Source: Rugalucina vietnamica (lineage: Eukaryota; Mollusca; Bivalvia; Lucinida; Lucinidae). From it: a DNA stretch of 64,000 nucleotides. The notes under the pieces were generated by a model. The model was not told the DNA's origin, did no database searches, and saw nothing but the letters and a program-made list of their open reading frames with translations. Below, one piece after another: positions 32,930-43,959 of the stretch. The stretch is taken from positions 64,980,866 to 65,044,865 of the forward strand of contig OZ024871.1 in NCBI GenBank assembly GCA_964017185.1. Direction: 5' to 3'. The number at the start of each line of letters is the position of its first letter. Position 1 is the first letter of the stretch. Made by a program: the position numbers and the translations under genes.

Positions 32930-33761
32930 CTTATGCTTAGGTTACATTTGGTTTGTGATTAGCTTACGATGCCCGTACAGCGTTGTAGAAATGTTACAGA
33001 ATATAGAAAAAATTAATAAACAATTATATCATAAAATATTTCCAGGTATATTTTGAATGGCAGCATTTATTATAATATTATGATTCAAGAGTTTTCGCAT
33101 TGTCCCAGTTACAGGTCGGAGATCTGCTGTATGAGCCCCGAGGCCAACGGTCTATGACTTTCAAAATGGGATTTTATTGCTATATTCGTACTGAAAATTT
33201 ACACTATTATCATGGACGTTGTCTAAGATATTAAGAAATAAAGAAAACCATCTAACATGAGCAGACTTTGTTCTTCTTTAAAAGAAACATTTTATAGAAC
33301 ATGTATCAACACAAGAAATACTTAGAAACATGATTGAAAGGTGGATGGACACACAGACCCCCCCCCCCCCCCAAAAAAAAAAAAAAAAAGTCTTGTTTCC
33401 AGAAACATTTAAATAATCCATGGCTTTTCAACGTATGGATTTTTAGGCATTTTCCATGTTTTCCAGAGCCAACAGAATCCCTGAAAATTGCTTTATAATC
33501 TTTCATTAATTTGCTTTGTATGATAATGTATCTTCCATTTGAAAATCTAACATACTTTATTTTTTTTAAAGAAACATTTCCTTGAACATTCATCAACATA
33601 ACAGAACGCATATAAAGAAATACTTAGAAACAACTAGGGTACATGCACATGTACCAATGTCCTGTAAATGATCACATGACAAGTTTGAACTGCAATTAAA
33701 AATAAAAGCAGAAAACATAACTGAGTGCATAATGAGAAAACCAATGTCTTGCACAAGCAAT
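32930..33761. other. Non-coding centre of the insertion, left part
   Basis: AT-rich; poly-C/poly-A run at 33358-33388. No gene. An open frame on the minus strand (33306-33611) includes the homopolymer run and is not credible. Confidence 0.5.
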
Positions 33762-34287
33762 AAGAGCTGTCGCAGGCCTGATTTTTTCTCTAGAAGTAAT
33801 AAAATTTAATCGCATAAAAGGGTAACATTATAAGTAAAATGTTAATGTCCAAGACCTTGACCTCAAGGTCACTGAGTTTGGTTGAGATGGTACAGCGTAA
33901 CAAGAGGAATAGTGTCCGTGGCCTTGTCCTCAAGGTTACTGAGGTGGGTCGGGATGGTACAGCATAAGATTTCAAACCAAAATGTTACACATACATAGTA
34001 TAGATCCATCTACAAGGTCAAGAGATAATAGACTTCTATTCTAAAAACTTTAACCAAAAACTTGAACATAAAATTTCTAAGTCTGTGACCTTGACCGCAA
34101 GGTCAGGATGGTGCAGTATAAAACTTCAGACTAATATCTAACAATAGGCAAATTATAAACTAAGTCCATCCACATGTTCGAGAGATGCAGACTTCTCAAA
34201 ACTTGAACCAAAAACTTAAGCATTTGAGCAATGCGGACGCGTTGAGTGCAATAACTCTTCCTGTACTTTCGTACAGCCGAGCTAAAA
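33762..34287 (-). repeat. Family D repeat, reverse orientation
   Basis: Starts at AATAAGAGCTGTCGCAGGC (the reverse of the family's right end) and ends TGTACTTTCGTACAGCCGAGCTAAAA. Internal TGACCTCAAGGTCA-type cores are near 33857, 33925 and 34088. Diverged from the other copies. Confidence 0.8.
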
Positions 34288-34465
34288 ACAAAGGTAAATA
34301 TCAGCTTCGCAGATGCAGCGCTTTTGTTTTCACTACAGGTATAATAAATTCTTCTATGAACTAAATCCAAAATTTCCGGTTTCTAGCCATGTTATGTCGC
34401 TGCACAGTCTGTATTGAGTCAGACCTGGTCTGAAACCACAACATTGGTTTTCTCATGACGTTGAT
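34288..34465. repeat. Family A MITE, left end missing
   Basis: AAAACAAAGGTAAATATCAGCTTCGCAG, then CGCTTTTGTTTTCACTACAG and ACCTGGTCTGAAACCACAAC. The left terminus is replaced by family D. Confidence 0.7.
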
Positions 34466-34563
34466 CGTATGGACATAAACTTAAGAAGTAAACAACAAAA
34501 AAAACTTTAAGGATTCCACTCAACATATTTACAGCATATGAAACCAGCACAGTGGTCCTGTAA

Positions 34564-35049
34564 GGCTGCGGTCACATAGGAGTAGACTATTCGGGTATAC
34601 GGTGTACGTTTTTGAGGGCACGCGAATACTTGAAATCAAACATTATAATTTCCTTATACCGGATCACATAGGAGGACACTATTCGAAAAGTTCGTATAGG
34701 CGCGTATAGGAGCGTATAGTTTAGTATAGTGGGAATCGAACATGTTCGATTTTCGTATAGCGTATAGTGGTTTTGCTGGTCTGAATTTTGTATTTACACG
34801 AGATTTAGAACGTTTTGCTAGAAAACTAAGTTAAAGACAATTTTTGCACAATAAAGGCATATATTTGCATCCTCAAGAATATGCAAAACACCGACTTTGC
34901 AACTTTTTTCATACTCACGAAAAGAGCACACTGACAGCACGTGCTACTTCTATGTGAACCGCCGTGCCCGTATAGCGTATATTGAATACCGAATAGCGTA
35001 TAGCGAATTCCATATACCGTATACCGTATATTTCTATGTGAACGCAGCC
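34564..35049. mobile_element. PIF/Harbinger-like MITE with GGCTGCG ends and TAA duplication
   Basis: 486 bp. GGCTGCGGTCACATAG on the left and CTATGTGAACGCAGCC on the right, flanked by TAA (34561-34563, 35050-35052). The interior is rich in CGTATAG/CTATACG words and a GAACATGTTC palindrome (about 34738). TAA duplications fit PIF/Harbinger; no transposase. Confidence 0.8.
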
Positions 35050-35059
35050 TAATGGCTTA

Positions 35060-36170
35060 CTTGATGCACCTACATTAGCATCCAGTCATTTTTGACCACT
35101 GCCCCCACCCCCCCCCCAAACCCCTACGGGGCATAGCTGGGCAGACTTTTATCTATCAAAGCGCTGCTAAAAGCCCTGCCCCATGGGGAAGGCTTGGTCA
35201 AAACCCAGCTCTTTGCCATGCCCTACCTACTCTCCTTACAACATCAACCATACATGTGATACCTCCCTCATCATCAGGGAGACTCCAGGAAATGAGTCGC
35301 AAAATTTGTCTAAAATGTACCACTTTTTCACAAAATTTCAAAATCTCCCTGAAATGAACCAAGAATTTTCCTATATATTCTATACATTTTTCAAAAATCT
35401 CCCTGAAATGAAGGAAAAGTCTCCCTGATGCCCATTTCAAACTCATCACATGTATGCATCAACAAAGATTTTTACTACACTAAGATTTTAGAGTGTTAGG
35501 CCGAACTGATAAGGGTCAAATCCCTATGGGGCCGAAACACATTTTCAAATTTTAAGAATATTTATACTGCGAGAGCAAACCTACATCTCCCTTTGAACAG
35601 TAACCATATAACGTATATCTCCAACACTTATTTGTTCAACTAAAGAACTAGCCATGGTTTCCGTATCACAAACATCACTGGTTTAATTCTGAAAAGGGTG
35701 AATCCATTTATTTACTTTTTTAAAATTTTTGACAGTTGCACTTGATTGGTGTTTGACAGGTAATGGTTTCTTGTCATTTCGACACTTAAAAGTTTAGTTT
35801 CCGCCTGCAAAGGTGCACCCCATGAGTAGAGTATAAACAGATCGATCATAAGACAACAGCACACATTCAGCAAATGGTATAGTTGTTGACCACAATAGCA
35901 GGTTTTTACAACAGACAAAGTCGGATGGGAATATCAATTTTGTTCACCAGAGGATAATCAAATTTGGTTTCTAAACAGTGGGAGTGGGATTAGTCCCATT
36001 TAATCGTAACATGTAACAATGATCAAGAACTGCTACATGTTTGTTATGATCAAAGGAATTACATTGAATGTGTTCTGCACAAAGACATGTACATGTATAC
36101 ATTCTAAATTGAGACTTCACAGCTGTGCCAGTTATTTTTGTTCTTTTTTCTCCTTGTTTTGTATTAGAGA
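35060..36170. other. Non-coding stretch with a family C fragment
   Basis: 35085-35215 matches the left part of family C (CCAGTCATTTTTGACCACTG, CCCCATGGGG). The rest has TCTCCCTGAAATGAA repeated at 35351-35420. No gene. Confidence 0.55.
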
Positions 36171-36352
36171 GCGCTGAGGCTCAGTGCTAGAGCACAAGAG
36201 TCTGGAGAAGAGTCCTGGGGTTGAACTTCCTAATGCCATGTTTTGTCCTTCAGCAAGTCAATTTATGCTCGCAAAGTTCAGGTCAACTAACCAGTAAGCG
36301 GTGGCTCCTTCCCAATATAATTGAAAAATTGTTGACCGGGACATAAAGCATC
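36171..36352 (+). mobile_element. Possible tRNA-like SINE
   Basis: GAGGCTCAGTGCTAGAGCAC...GGGGTTGAAC resembles boxes A and B of a tRNA-derived head, with a TTGACCGGGACATAAAGCAT end. No second copy here. Confidence 0.35.
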
Positions 36353-36364
36353 AACTATATATTT

Positions 36365-36560
36365 GAGACTTCGCGCGAGAAAACTAACAATCTGTGTTTC
36401 TGACACAAACCGAACTGTATGTGCAGCCACAAAAAAATTGTTAGAGGGTTGATATTTTGGATTTAAAACGAGGAGAAATTGTACTGTCTATGGATTGAAA
36501 AGAAAGGCGCAATATTTGTTTTCACATAAACAAATCATTGTTTTTCTGATTCAGTGGCTC
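36365..36560. mobile_element. Family A MITE, degenerate
   Basis: GAGACTTCGCGCGAGAAAAC...TTTTTCTGATTCAGTGGCTC, ATTT on both sides. The hairpin is reduced to AAAGGCGCAATATTTGTTTTC. Confidence 0.8.
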
Positions 36561-36671
36561 ATTTTTATATCACATAATTTATTCTTTCCCAAATAGTGAT
36601 TTTTTGGTAAGCAAAGGGCTGAATCGAATAGTACTACCTGTGCTGCCGACAAATAAAATATATATATATAT

Positions 36672-36890
36672 ATTTTTTTTGATTCAGTTTTACGTCCCTT
36701 TCAAGATTATTCAGCTCATATGAGATGGGCCATTCAGTAGGTGGGGCGAAAACGGGAGAACCCCGAGAAAAACCACCTGGCACACCTGCAAGCATAACTT
36801 GGCTTGTCTCACGTGGTCAGAGCGGGGCTCAAACCCGCACCAGTGATTAAGAAACAGCGCTCTTAACCGCTCGGCCACGGGGGCCGCCTA
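36672..36890 (-). mobile_element. tRNA-derived SINE, reverse orientation
   Basis: AGTTTTACGTCCCTTTCAAG at the left (3' end), box B as GGCTCAAACCC and box A as CTTAACCGCTCGGCCAC near 36864-36882. Preceded by TATATATATTTTTTT (tail). Confidence 0.88.
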
Positions 36891-37560
36891 TAAAAGTTAT
36901 GTCCTTTGGAAGCAGTAAAAACAATCAAAAGTATGAGTGTGGGCCATATTGCGCAATTTCAGGTACTGAACCCTCATCTGTAGTGACCCTTAGTCAGTTG
37001 TACACCAAACAAGCAAAACCTGCTGTCGACAGCATACATTTACAACAGTATAGTAAATGATACTAGCAATTTGGCTGTCAACCGATACACAATACAGCAG
37101 TCAATATAATTGACAGTATATTTTGCATGTATGGTATATGACTAACTTGGTTGACAGCACCGGTAGTGTAATTTAACTTAACCCAGTGATAATTTAGGGT
37201 GATTTGCGTCCGGATCAACACTGAATCCAATACAAGTTTGTAAAAGAGGTGAAACGTGAATCAATTTTGTTGTCTTTAATTTCCACACTTCCCATGATTA
37301 TTTCTGCTGTGTTTATCAATTGACTGAATTTATATCTCAACAAAATTCTCATAAAAGTAAATAGAATGACAGCAATGACGAGGATCTGATCCCAATCATA
37401 AACAAACATTCATCCCTGAAACCCAAACAGGGAAATAACTAAACTAACAAATAGTGAAGGTACACTTAGAACACGTGATGAACTGAGGGAGGAGCTATTT
37501 CTCTAAAGATACAGACTCAGCTACCTTAACCAAACCAATTGTTATGTGTACATACATAAT
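36891..37560. other. Non-coding stretch
   Basis: 37423-37560 resembles the left arm of the foldback family (AACTAAACTAACAA, AGCTATTT, CAGCTACCTTAACC). No gene. Confidence 0.5.
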
Positions 37561-38335
37561 GAAATGGCATTACTGAAACAGACATGAGAATAACTTTCTA
37601 CAAGAATTAATTAGTCTTTATGGCCATGAAAGTTTGAACATAAACTGGGCCATTATTTTAAATGTCATTAATTTTTTTCACCATTAAATTAATTCCCTTT
37701 AATTTGCCATGAAAACAACTTTCTACAATAATTAACTAGATTTTCATGGCCATGAAAGTTGAACATCAGCTGGGCCATTATTTTAAACGTCATTAATCTT
37801 TTTCCCCATTAAATTAATTCCCTTTACTTTGCCATGAAAACAACTTTCTACAATAATTAACTAGATTTTTATGGCCATGAAAGTTGAACATCAGCTGGGC
37901 CATTATTTTAAACATCATTATTTTTTTTCACCATTAAATTAATTCCCTTTAATTTGCCATGAAAACAGCTTTCTACAATAATTAACTAGATTTTTATGGC
38001 CATGAAAGTTTGAACATCAACTGGGCCATTATTTTAAATGCCATTAATTTTTTCACCATTAAATTAATCCCCGTAAATTTGCCATGAAAACAACTTTCTT
38101 TAAGAATCAACTAGTTTTTCATGGCCATGAAAGTTTAAATATCGTCTGGGATAGTATTGTCCATTACTTTAATGGTACTCACCATTAAATTAACCACCTT
38201 TAATGTGCCATTAAAACAGTTCTATACAAGAATTAACTGACTTTTAATGGCCATGAAAGTTTCAACATTGCTGGGGGACAGTTTTGTTCATTAGTTTAAT
38301 GGCATCTGCACATTAATGTCATGGTATTTTAATGG
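37561..38335. repeat. 125-bp tandem repeat, about six units
   Basis: GCCATGAAAACAACTTTCTA-type starts occur at 37581 (GACATGAGAA), 37706, 37831, 37956, 38081 and 38207, a spacing of 125-126 bp. Each unit has ATGGCCATGAAAGTT, CTGGGCCATTATTTTAAA and CCATTAAATTAATTCCC. Confidence 0.9.
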
Positions 38336-38438
38336 TGTAGCAAAATCACATTAAAAATAATTAAACAAGAATTAATGGCAAAAATTAATGGGTATAGTCA
38401 CTTTAATGTCATTTTAATGGTAAATTTATGCATTTTTA

Positions 38439-39083
38439 ATGGCAAATGAATACAGTAGTGAAAATTCACATCGTACATTGCTCTCAGCTGAAGTCCGTCG
38501 GGACATAGAATGGTGGTACAATTGCATTATTACCTTTAATGGTAAATCTATTCTCCTTGACCAAATACCTTTGGAATGGGCCTTTACAGATGCTTGTGAT
38601 GAAGCAGCAGGTGGATATTTTGAACACGACTGGTTTTATTTTAATTGGTCTAAGGACTGGCCGGTCGCTCATTCTTTTCACATCAACGAAAAGGAGGTAC
38701 TGGCAGTGGTTATTGCAGCCAATCGTTGGGGTCAGCGTTGGCAGAACAAAAGAGTGCTCATCTACTCTGACAATTCTGTTACAGTCGCATCCATAAATAA
38801 AGGCTCTTCAAAGAATGCGACGATAATGAAAGGTTTGCGTTACTTGTTCTGGTTATCAACAATATTTAATTTCCACCTGACTGCTTGCTTTGTCCCTGGC
38901 ATATTGAATACCTTGGCAGATAGCGCCTCAAGATTACACACCCCTGGGTTCTTCGAAAAACTTTTGCCCTTCACAGATTACTCTCCCCTGTGTTTCCACA
39001 TGTCCTCTCATAGTCTTGATTTTCTGCTTGACAGATTTTCCCACTGGAGACCCAGAGCCCCAGATTGGACCCCACCCAGCTAA
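38439..39083 (+). CDS. pol: RNase H part of Pol, 5' end cut by the insertion
   Basis: The frame contains the segment LLSAEVRRDIEWWYNCI followed by FNGKS, typical of the link between RT and RNase H in DIRS-group elements. The RNase H acidic residues follow in FTDACDEAAGGYF, INEKEVLAVV, IYSDNSVTV and LADSASR. The apparent ATG at 38439 lies at the edge of the insertion and is not a true start. The C-terminus overlaps the recombinase frame by about 68 bp (39016-39083), in a +1-shifted frame. The four catalytic acids are present. No methyltransferase domain follows, unlike DIRS1 and PAT. Confidence 0.88.
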   Translation: MANEYSSENSHRTLLSAEVRRDIEWWYNCIITFNGKSILLDQIPLEWAFTDACDEAAGGYFEHDWFYFNWSKDWPVAHSFHINEKEVLAVVIAANRWGQRWQNKRVLIYSDNSVTVASINKGSSKNATIMKGLRYLFWLSTIFNFHLTACFVPGILNTLADSASRLHTPGFFEKLLPFTDYSPLCFHMSSHSLDFLLDRFSHWRPRAPDWTPPS

Positions 39084-40107
39084 GATAGACCAACTACAGT
39101 CTTCCATCTCAGCCAGCCTAGATACAGATGTGTTGGCGTATCGTTGTAGCACATATGCAAACTCGACGGCAAAGACTTATTCCGTTCATATGTCGTCATA
39201 CCTAGATTTTTGTAACTCTCTTAACATAATGCCTGTACCTATCTCTCAAGTAGATTTAGGACGTTATATTGCACATTTATCCCGACGTTTATCATTTAGC
39301 TCTATACGTCAATATTTAAATGCAGTTCGTATTATTCACTTGGAAGCAGGAGCTAAGAACCCGCTTGATAACAACTGGTATGCCAATTCCATTTTAAAAG
39401 GGGTAAAAAGGGTTAAAGGTGATATCACAAAGCAAAAATCTCCCATTACACTTGATATTCTGAAGGGTATTTTCCTTAAGATCAATTTAAATGAGTCCTT
39501 AGACAGGACATTTTGGGCAGCCTGCTTGGTAGCATTCTTTTCTTTCTTTAGAAAGTCCAATCTGCTAGTGGAGTCACACATTGTGTTTGATCCATCACGT
39601 CATTTATGTGCCAGTGACGTTAATTTCTCTACGGAAGGAGCCATTTTGACAGTCAGGTGGTCAAAAGTCATTCAGTTCCGGCAAAAGGTTCTGCAGGTAC
39701 CTCTACCAAAGATCCCAAATTCCCCCCTCTGCCCGTCAACTGCCTTGCTACAATTAACTTTGGACAATCCTGCATCTTCTATTCCGGTTCCCCTTTTTAG
39801 GTATTCCTTGGCGGGAGCCAGTCATGTCCCCCTCACACAGCTTCAATTCACTGAGAAGTTAAGGTCTTGTCTAAGGGCTATGGGTATTCCTACAAGTAAC
39901 TACAGCTCACACTCTTTCCGTCGGGGAGGGGCATCATTTGGGCTGCAATGTGGGCTGACCTCTGACCTAATTAAGTTACAAGGGGACTGGAGTAGCAATT
40001 CATATGAACGATACCTCCAACCATCATTAGAATTAAGGAAGCAAGTAGCCAAAACTTTGGGAAAATTTGCTGCGAGCCCAGCCCAAAACACCTCTTCCAC
40101 TAGCTAG
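39016..40107 (+). CDS. YR: Tyrosine recombinase of the Ngaro/DIRS element
   Basis: 363 residues from the first ATG; the start may be elsewhere in the overlap with RNase H. An N-terminal core-binding-like region (about 40-135: YRCSTYANSTAKTYSVHMS, LGRYIAHLS, RQYLNAVRIIHLEAG) is followed by the catalytic domain. Box I Arg is in FFSFFRKSNLLV (Arg179). The H-x-x-R box is SHSFRRGGAS (His299, Arg302 or Arg303). GDW follows at 323-325, and the nucleophile is probably Tyr333 in SYERYLQ. All catalytic residues are visible and there is no frameshift. The enzyme is thought to insert the circular cDNA by site-specific recombination. It lies directly upstream of the B1-A2-B2 repeats. Confidence 0.92.
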   Translation: MIFCLTDFPTGDPEPQIGPHPAKIDQLQSSISASLDTDVLAYRCSTYANSTAKTYSVHMSSYLDFCNSLNIMPVPISQVDLGRYIAHLSRRLSFSSIRQYLNAVRIIHLEAGAKNPLDNNWYANSILKGVKRVKGDITKQKSPITLDILKGIFLKINLNESLDRTFWAACLVAFFSFFRKSNLLVESHIVFDPSRHLCASDVNFSTEGAILTVRWSKVIQFRQKVLQVPLPKIPNSPLCPSTALLQLTLDNPASSIPVPLFRYSLAGASHVPLTQLQFTEKLRSCLRAMGIPTSNYSSHSFRRGGASFGLQCGLTSDLIKLQGDWSSNSYERYLQPSLELRKQVAKTLGKFAASPAQNTSSTS

Positions 40108-40484
40108 TCATGTAATTTAAAAGGCTGAAGACGACATGCAGGTTGTTTTAGCGTTATAAGAAACAGTGCTTGTGTGTAGCTTAAATACTGAATGACACTC
40201 CAAAATTAAGGGGGTATAATGAACTTGTGCAATATATTTATAGACTAAGTGTTTCAAAAGAACAGTTTAATGCGCATGCCATATCTCAACTTCCGTGACA
40301 GTGACAGTGTCTCATATGTTGAAAAGCATTTATTTAAATATATTCACATACATGTATTTATGCAATGTTGTTATTTTGTTTTAGGGTATAACATTTTGAC
40401 TCAACCATGTTTTTCAATGAAGTCAAGTGAACAATGTCACACACTACCCATACACCTACTTCCTACTATTGCTTTTGGGAGTTT
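40108..40484 (+). other. 3' untranslated segment of the retrotransposon
   Basis: Between the recombinase stop and B1. No coding signal. Confidence 0.7.
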
Positions 40485-40771
40485 GGAGGGATATATTTTG
40501 AAAATTTCCAGCTAGGAAATAGAAAGTGGCTATTGGGCCGCCAATCAAGCACTTTCTAGTCATGCTTTGTGAATTGTTTATGCTAACATTACAATATGTG
40601 TTGGAATTTTCAAAAATATATATGGCTTCACATTCCCAAAAGCAAAGTCTTATTTGTCTATTAATACCTATTTCATAAGTTTTAACTGATGTGTAAACAG
40701 ACTGCAGCTGATGGGCCAAGATCCCGTGGCCAAAGATGCTGCAGTCTTTATATGGGCGGAGAGGGAAATTT
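40485..40771 (+). repeat. B1 split direct repeat
   Basis: Starts GGAGGGATATATTTTGAAAA, ends GGCGGAGAGGGAAATTTA, then joins A2 directly. Matches 41942-42230; shared minus-strand translations are identical over about 70 residues. Confidence 0.9.
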
Positions 40772-41240
40772 AATAGAAAGATTATTTCATAATCTGGTTT
40801 TAAATTTCATTGGAGCAATTGTTTACCTTTCTCCAACCCCGATGGGGGAAGTCTCGCCGAATCTCGGGATTAACGAGATTCTAGGGAAATAAAAAATTTA
40901 AAATCAGTAAAGTTAAGAATGCTTTTTGTTACATATTTCTGAAAGTTTTATGAATTGTCCAGAGGGAAAATGTTTAATTTTAAAAAATAATACTGTTTTA
41001 AAAATTTGCCAATTCCCCATAGGCCTTTGGCGAATGGGGCAATTTTGCACACGGCACTTTCTAAGAGGAAAGGGGACGCGTGAATTTGCGCGCGAACCCT
41101 ACCAGAATCGGAAAACGCCCCCTGTCGGACGGCGTTTTGACCAATCAGAGTTAAGGATTTCTTAGAAGTGGCGCTTCTTTGAGCGTGACTTCACTTTCCA
41201 GTTAAAATTTGTTGAAGGCAGACGCACGTTAAAATTGTTT
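40772..41240 (+). repeat. A2 split direct repeat
   Basis: 469-bp copy of A1 (28551-29019), next to B1. After the shared TTAAAATTGTTT the flank changes to CCCTCCCGCC. Confidence 0.92.
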
Positions 41241-41941
41241 CCCTCCCGCCCAACCCTTTAAATTGTTATTATGATGTTTATTGTTTGTGTTGTGTTAGTT
41301 TAGTTTTAGAGTAGTACTTGAAGCCATATACCGTACAAATGTGGTAATTAATGGTTGCAATGGGGTTTTCCCCTAAGAATGTCATGCCACATTTGTTTAA
41401 GTTATAACTATTATTGCTAGTCAATATTAAAAAGTTATTGCATCTTTACACTTCATCATCCTACATGAATATGTGGTAACCCTCCTATGTCAAATATTAT
41501 TGTCGTTTAGCTGGGGCACTATTCCTCAATACTAAGAATTATGTGATCAATAGTATTCATGGTTATGATTTACATGTATGAATGGACCCAGTTATGAAAT
41601 TAATATACAGTGTATACAGTGGTACTATGAACTAGGTTATGGACTTACATGACAAAGTAAGCTATATAAATAACAAAAAGTCAGCTTGGCTCCCAGAGGA
41701 ATATTAGTGATTAGAATGTGATCTGAGGTTAAATGGTGATAGAACACACAGTGTATGAACTGTTATATTCAGATACATTGAATTAGTGTACCACAGAGTG
41801 ACATGAGTTGTGTGAACTTTTCAAAAGAAACAGCATTATATCATTGTGATAATATGAACTCTGTATATAAGAGAAGAATGAAAATATTAACATTACATGA
41901 GCCAGTTAATAAGGGAGATCACTAGAGTTATCAATGACATA
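41241..41941 (+). other. Retrotransposon spacer between A2 and B2
   Basis: About 700 bp, non-coding, no repeat recognised. Confidence 0.7.
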
Positions 41942-42230
41942 GGAGGGATATATTTTGAAAATTTCCAGCTAGGAAATAGAAAGTGGCTATTGGGCCGCCA
42001 ATCAAGCACTTTCTAGTCATGCTTTGTGAATTGTTTATGCTAACATTACAATATGTGTTGGAATTTTCAAAAATATATATGGCTTCACATTCCCAAAAGC
42101 AAAGTCTTATTTGTCTATTAATACCTATTTCATAAGTTTTAACTGATGTGTAAACAGACTGCAGCTGATGGGCCAAGATCCCGTGGCCAAAGATGCTGCA
42201 GTCTTTATATGGGCGGAGAGGGAAATTTAA
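41942..42230 (+). repeat. B2 split direct repeat (right terminus)
   Basis: Copy of B1 ending GGGAAATTTAA, followed by A/T-rich target DNA (AAAAGATTTTTT). Confidence 0.9.
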
Positions 42231-43959
42231 AAAAGATTTTTTTTTTTCCAATAATTTATGACAATTTTGACAAAGTCAATTATCAACCTAGTCGACACAT
42301 GGTAGTGGTTATGTTTGGCCGTCCATGCATATGTTGCTTGCTTGAAAAGTGCTTCGATCATTGTGTTCGTTCATTCCAAGGACCACCGGGGTGCAAAATT
42401 CAGATATGAACATACTTCTTTTTAATTGGATGCTAAACAACGGACAACTCGGTGAAATTTCAAGTTGTGTTTGACGACGGTGGCTCTACCTTGCATGTAT
42501 CTTTTACTATTTTTTTTTCATTTGATTCAGTTTAGAAAAACCCCAATATCTTTAGGATATCATGTAATTTTCATCCCCCAAACAGTACACGAATGATAAT
42601 ATTTCTACGGACGCACCTGCTAAGCATGCTTTCCTCATGCACAAAACGTGAACACGATTCAGTGATGATCAAAGTAAGCCACGCCGGCATAATTTTTGAC
42701 CACTGACCATGCGCGATGTAGATAGTTCTGCACACTATGTGTTTACTTCTTAGTCTACATGTACATGTACTTCTTAACATCGATTTAGACCAGTTTTCGG
42801 AGAACAAGCGATAACTTCTTAATCAGTACAAACTGATTACGGATTCTACATGTAAGTAGGCTTTGTAGAACATGGACAATGGTCAAGAAACGTTGGGGAA
42901 ATATTGTACACTCACGTGGGTTCCAAAAGAGCTTGACACAACCTCAGCGACAGCGGAAAAGCAAAAACATGCATGAAATTATATGTGTTTGTCCCAGTTT
43001 ACAAAGGAGGTCGTAGTGACAAGATGAAAACGTTTGCATGTGTCTTCATTGAAGTCGTAATTTAACACAGCATGTACATGAGTGGGTACACAGCTAATTC
43101 CTCGCCTTTTAGCATTGTTTAGCGGAAGATGTGATGTTCACTGCATCAAAATAGGGATCCGGCAAACATGATTTTTCCCTCATTAAAATTTGCGTAGCCC
43201 TCGGTTTTCGACACTCCCAGGTTGACCTTGCGAATGTTTATAAATGACAAAATCATTTTTGATCGCTATTATTGCATTAATTCTGCACAAAACGAAATAA
43301 ATAATGGTGAGCTATATTTTACAGTATTGTCACATTATCAAATGCCTAAAACCTTTCATTCTTATGCTCGTTCCGGGTGGACTTAAGTTACTCATTAGTA
43401 GCACGTGTTTTGCGTGGCGCCCGGTAACAGCACGTGTGCACGCAAATTGTCACATAATACACAGCTTTTTTAATACGCCTGTGTTAATATCATATAAATA
43501 GATAGACAGATTTCGAATCTTAACAATTTGACTTCCGACCGTACTCGTACATGTACATACAACAACAATTTACGTACGCACACCACTGGACATGTTATGA
43601 TTTTCCAACAAACATGCACGTCGTCTAACGTTTAACCGCCACCGGATGCTGACCTATCACACACCACTGGACATGTTATGATTTTCCAACAAACATGTAC
43701 GTCGTCGCAATGCTGACCTATCGCAATCGATGTTACTCATGACTTCGATGTTCCGACGTTATGTCGCAGGATTATACATGTATCTTGACTATATTCCATA
43801 ATGACGACGTCACGACATGAACATTCAACTAATCTAAAGAACCAAACGACCAACGAGTTATGAGGGACACATGGAAATACACTTACTTCAAGTTTTTTTA
43901 AACTATATTCAGAAAGTGTCACTTTGACTTTTCATGCAACACATCATTTTGTCAAAACA
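42231..43959. other. Non-coding stretch right of the retrotransposon
   Basis: No gene. A 40-bp block (CACACCACTGGACATGTTATG...) at 43578-43618 repeats at 43660-43700. Confidence 0.5.

Larger units (their letters stand above)
31800..38438. mobile_element. 6.6-kb CATTAA/TTAATG-rich insertion inside pol
   Basis: The insertion separates RT from RNase H. About 1.1 kb at its left end (31800-32900) and 0.8 kb at its right end (37600-38438) are packed with CATTAA, TTAATGG and ATTAAAATG words in both orientations. The extreme ends, GGCATTAAAAA and TTTTTAATGGC, are inverted. The left end has a 131-bp repeat (CCACCTTAAGTTAATGG at 32422 and 32553) and a doubled 24-bp unit at 32458-32506. The right end has a 125-bp tandem array. 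The centre (32930-37560) holds unrelated repeats (family D, family A, SINE, MITE). No transposase found; target duplication not resolved. Confidence 0.65.
28551..42230 (+). mobile_element. Ngaro/DIRS-type tyrosine-recombinase retrotransposon, near-complete
   Basis: Order: A1 (28551-29019), small ORF, gag (29543-30754), in-frame UAG, RT (to 31801), a 6.6-kb insertion, RNase H (38439-39083), tyrosine recombinase (to 40107), B1 (40485-40771), A2 (40772-41240), spacer, B2 (41942-42230). Split direct repeats A1...B1-A2...B2 and absence of a methyltransferase domain point to the Ngaro group; DIRS1 proper has inverted repeats. Such elements are thought to integrate as circles by recombination, without target duplications, and none is seen. 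About 7.1 kb remains without the insertion. Frames inside A1 and A2 encode the same 79-residue string, so the repeats are essentially identical and the copy is young. Confidence 0.92.

Noticed and set aside
31790-38405. AGTCACTT at both sides of the pol insertion as an 8-bp target duplication
   Set aside because: The right copy (about 38397) is followed by 35 bp more of CATTAA-rich insertion sequence, so it is not at the boundary; probably chance.
42146-42409. 87-codon frame, and its near twin starting at 40689
   Set aside because: The twins arise because B1 and B2 are copies of the same non-coding repeat.
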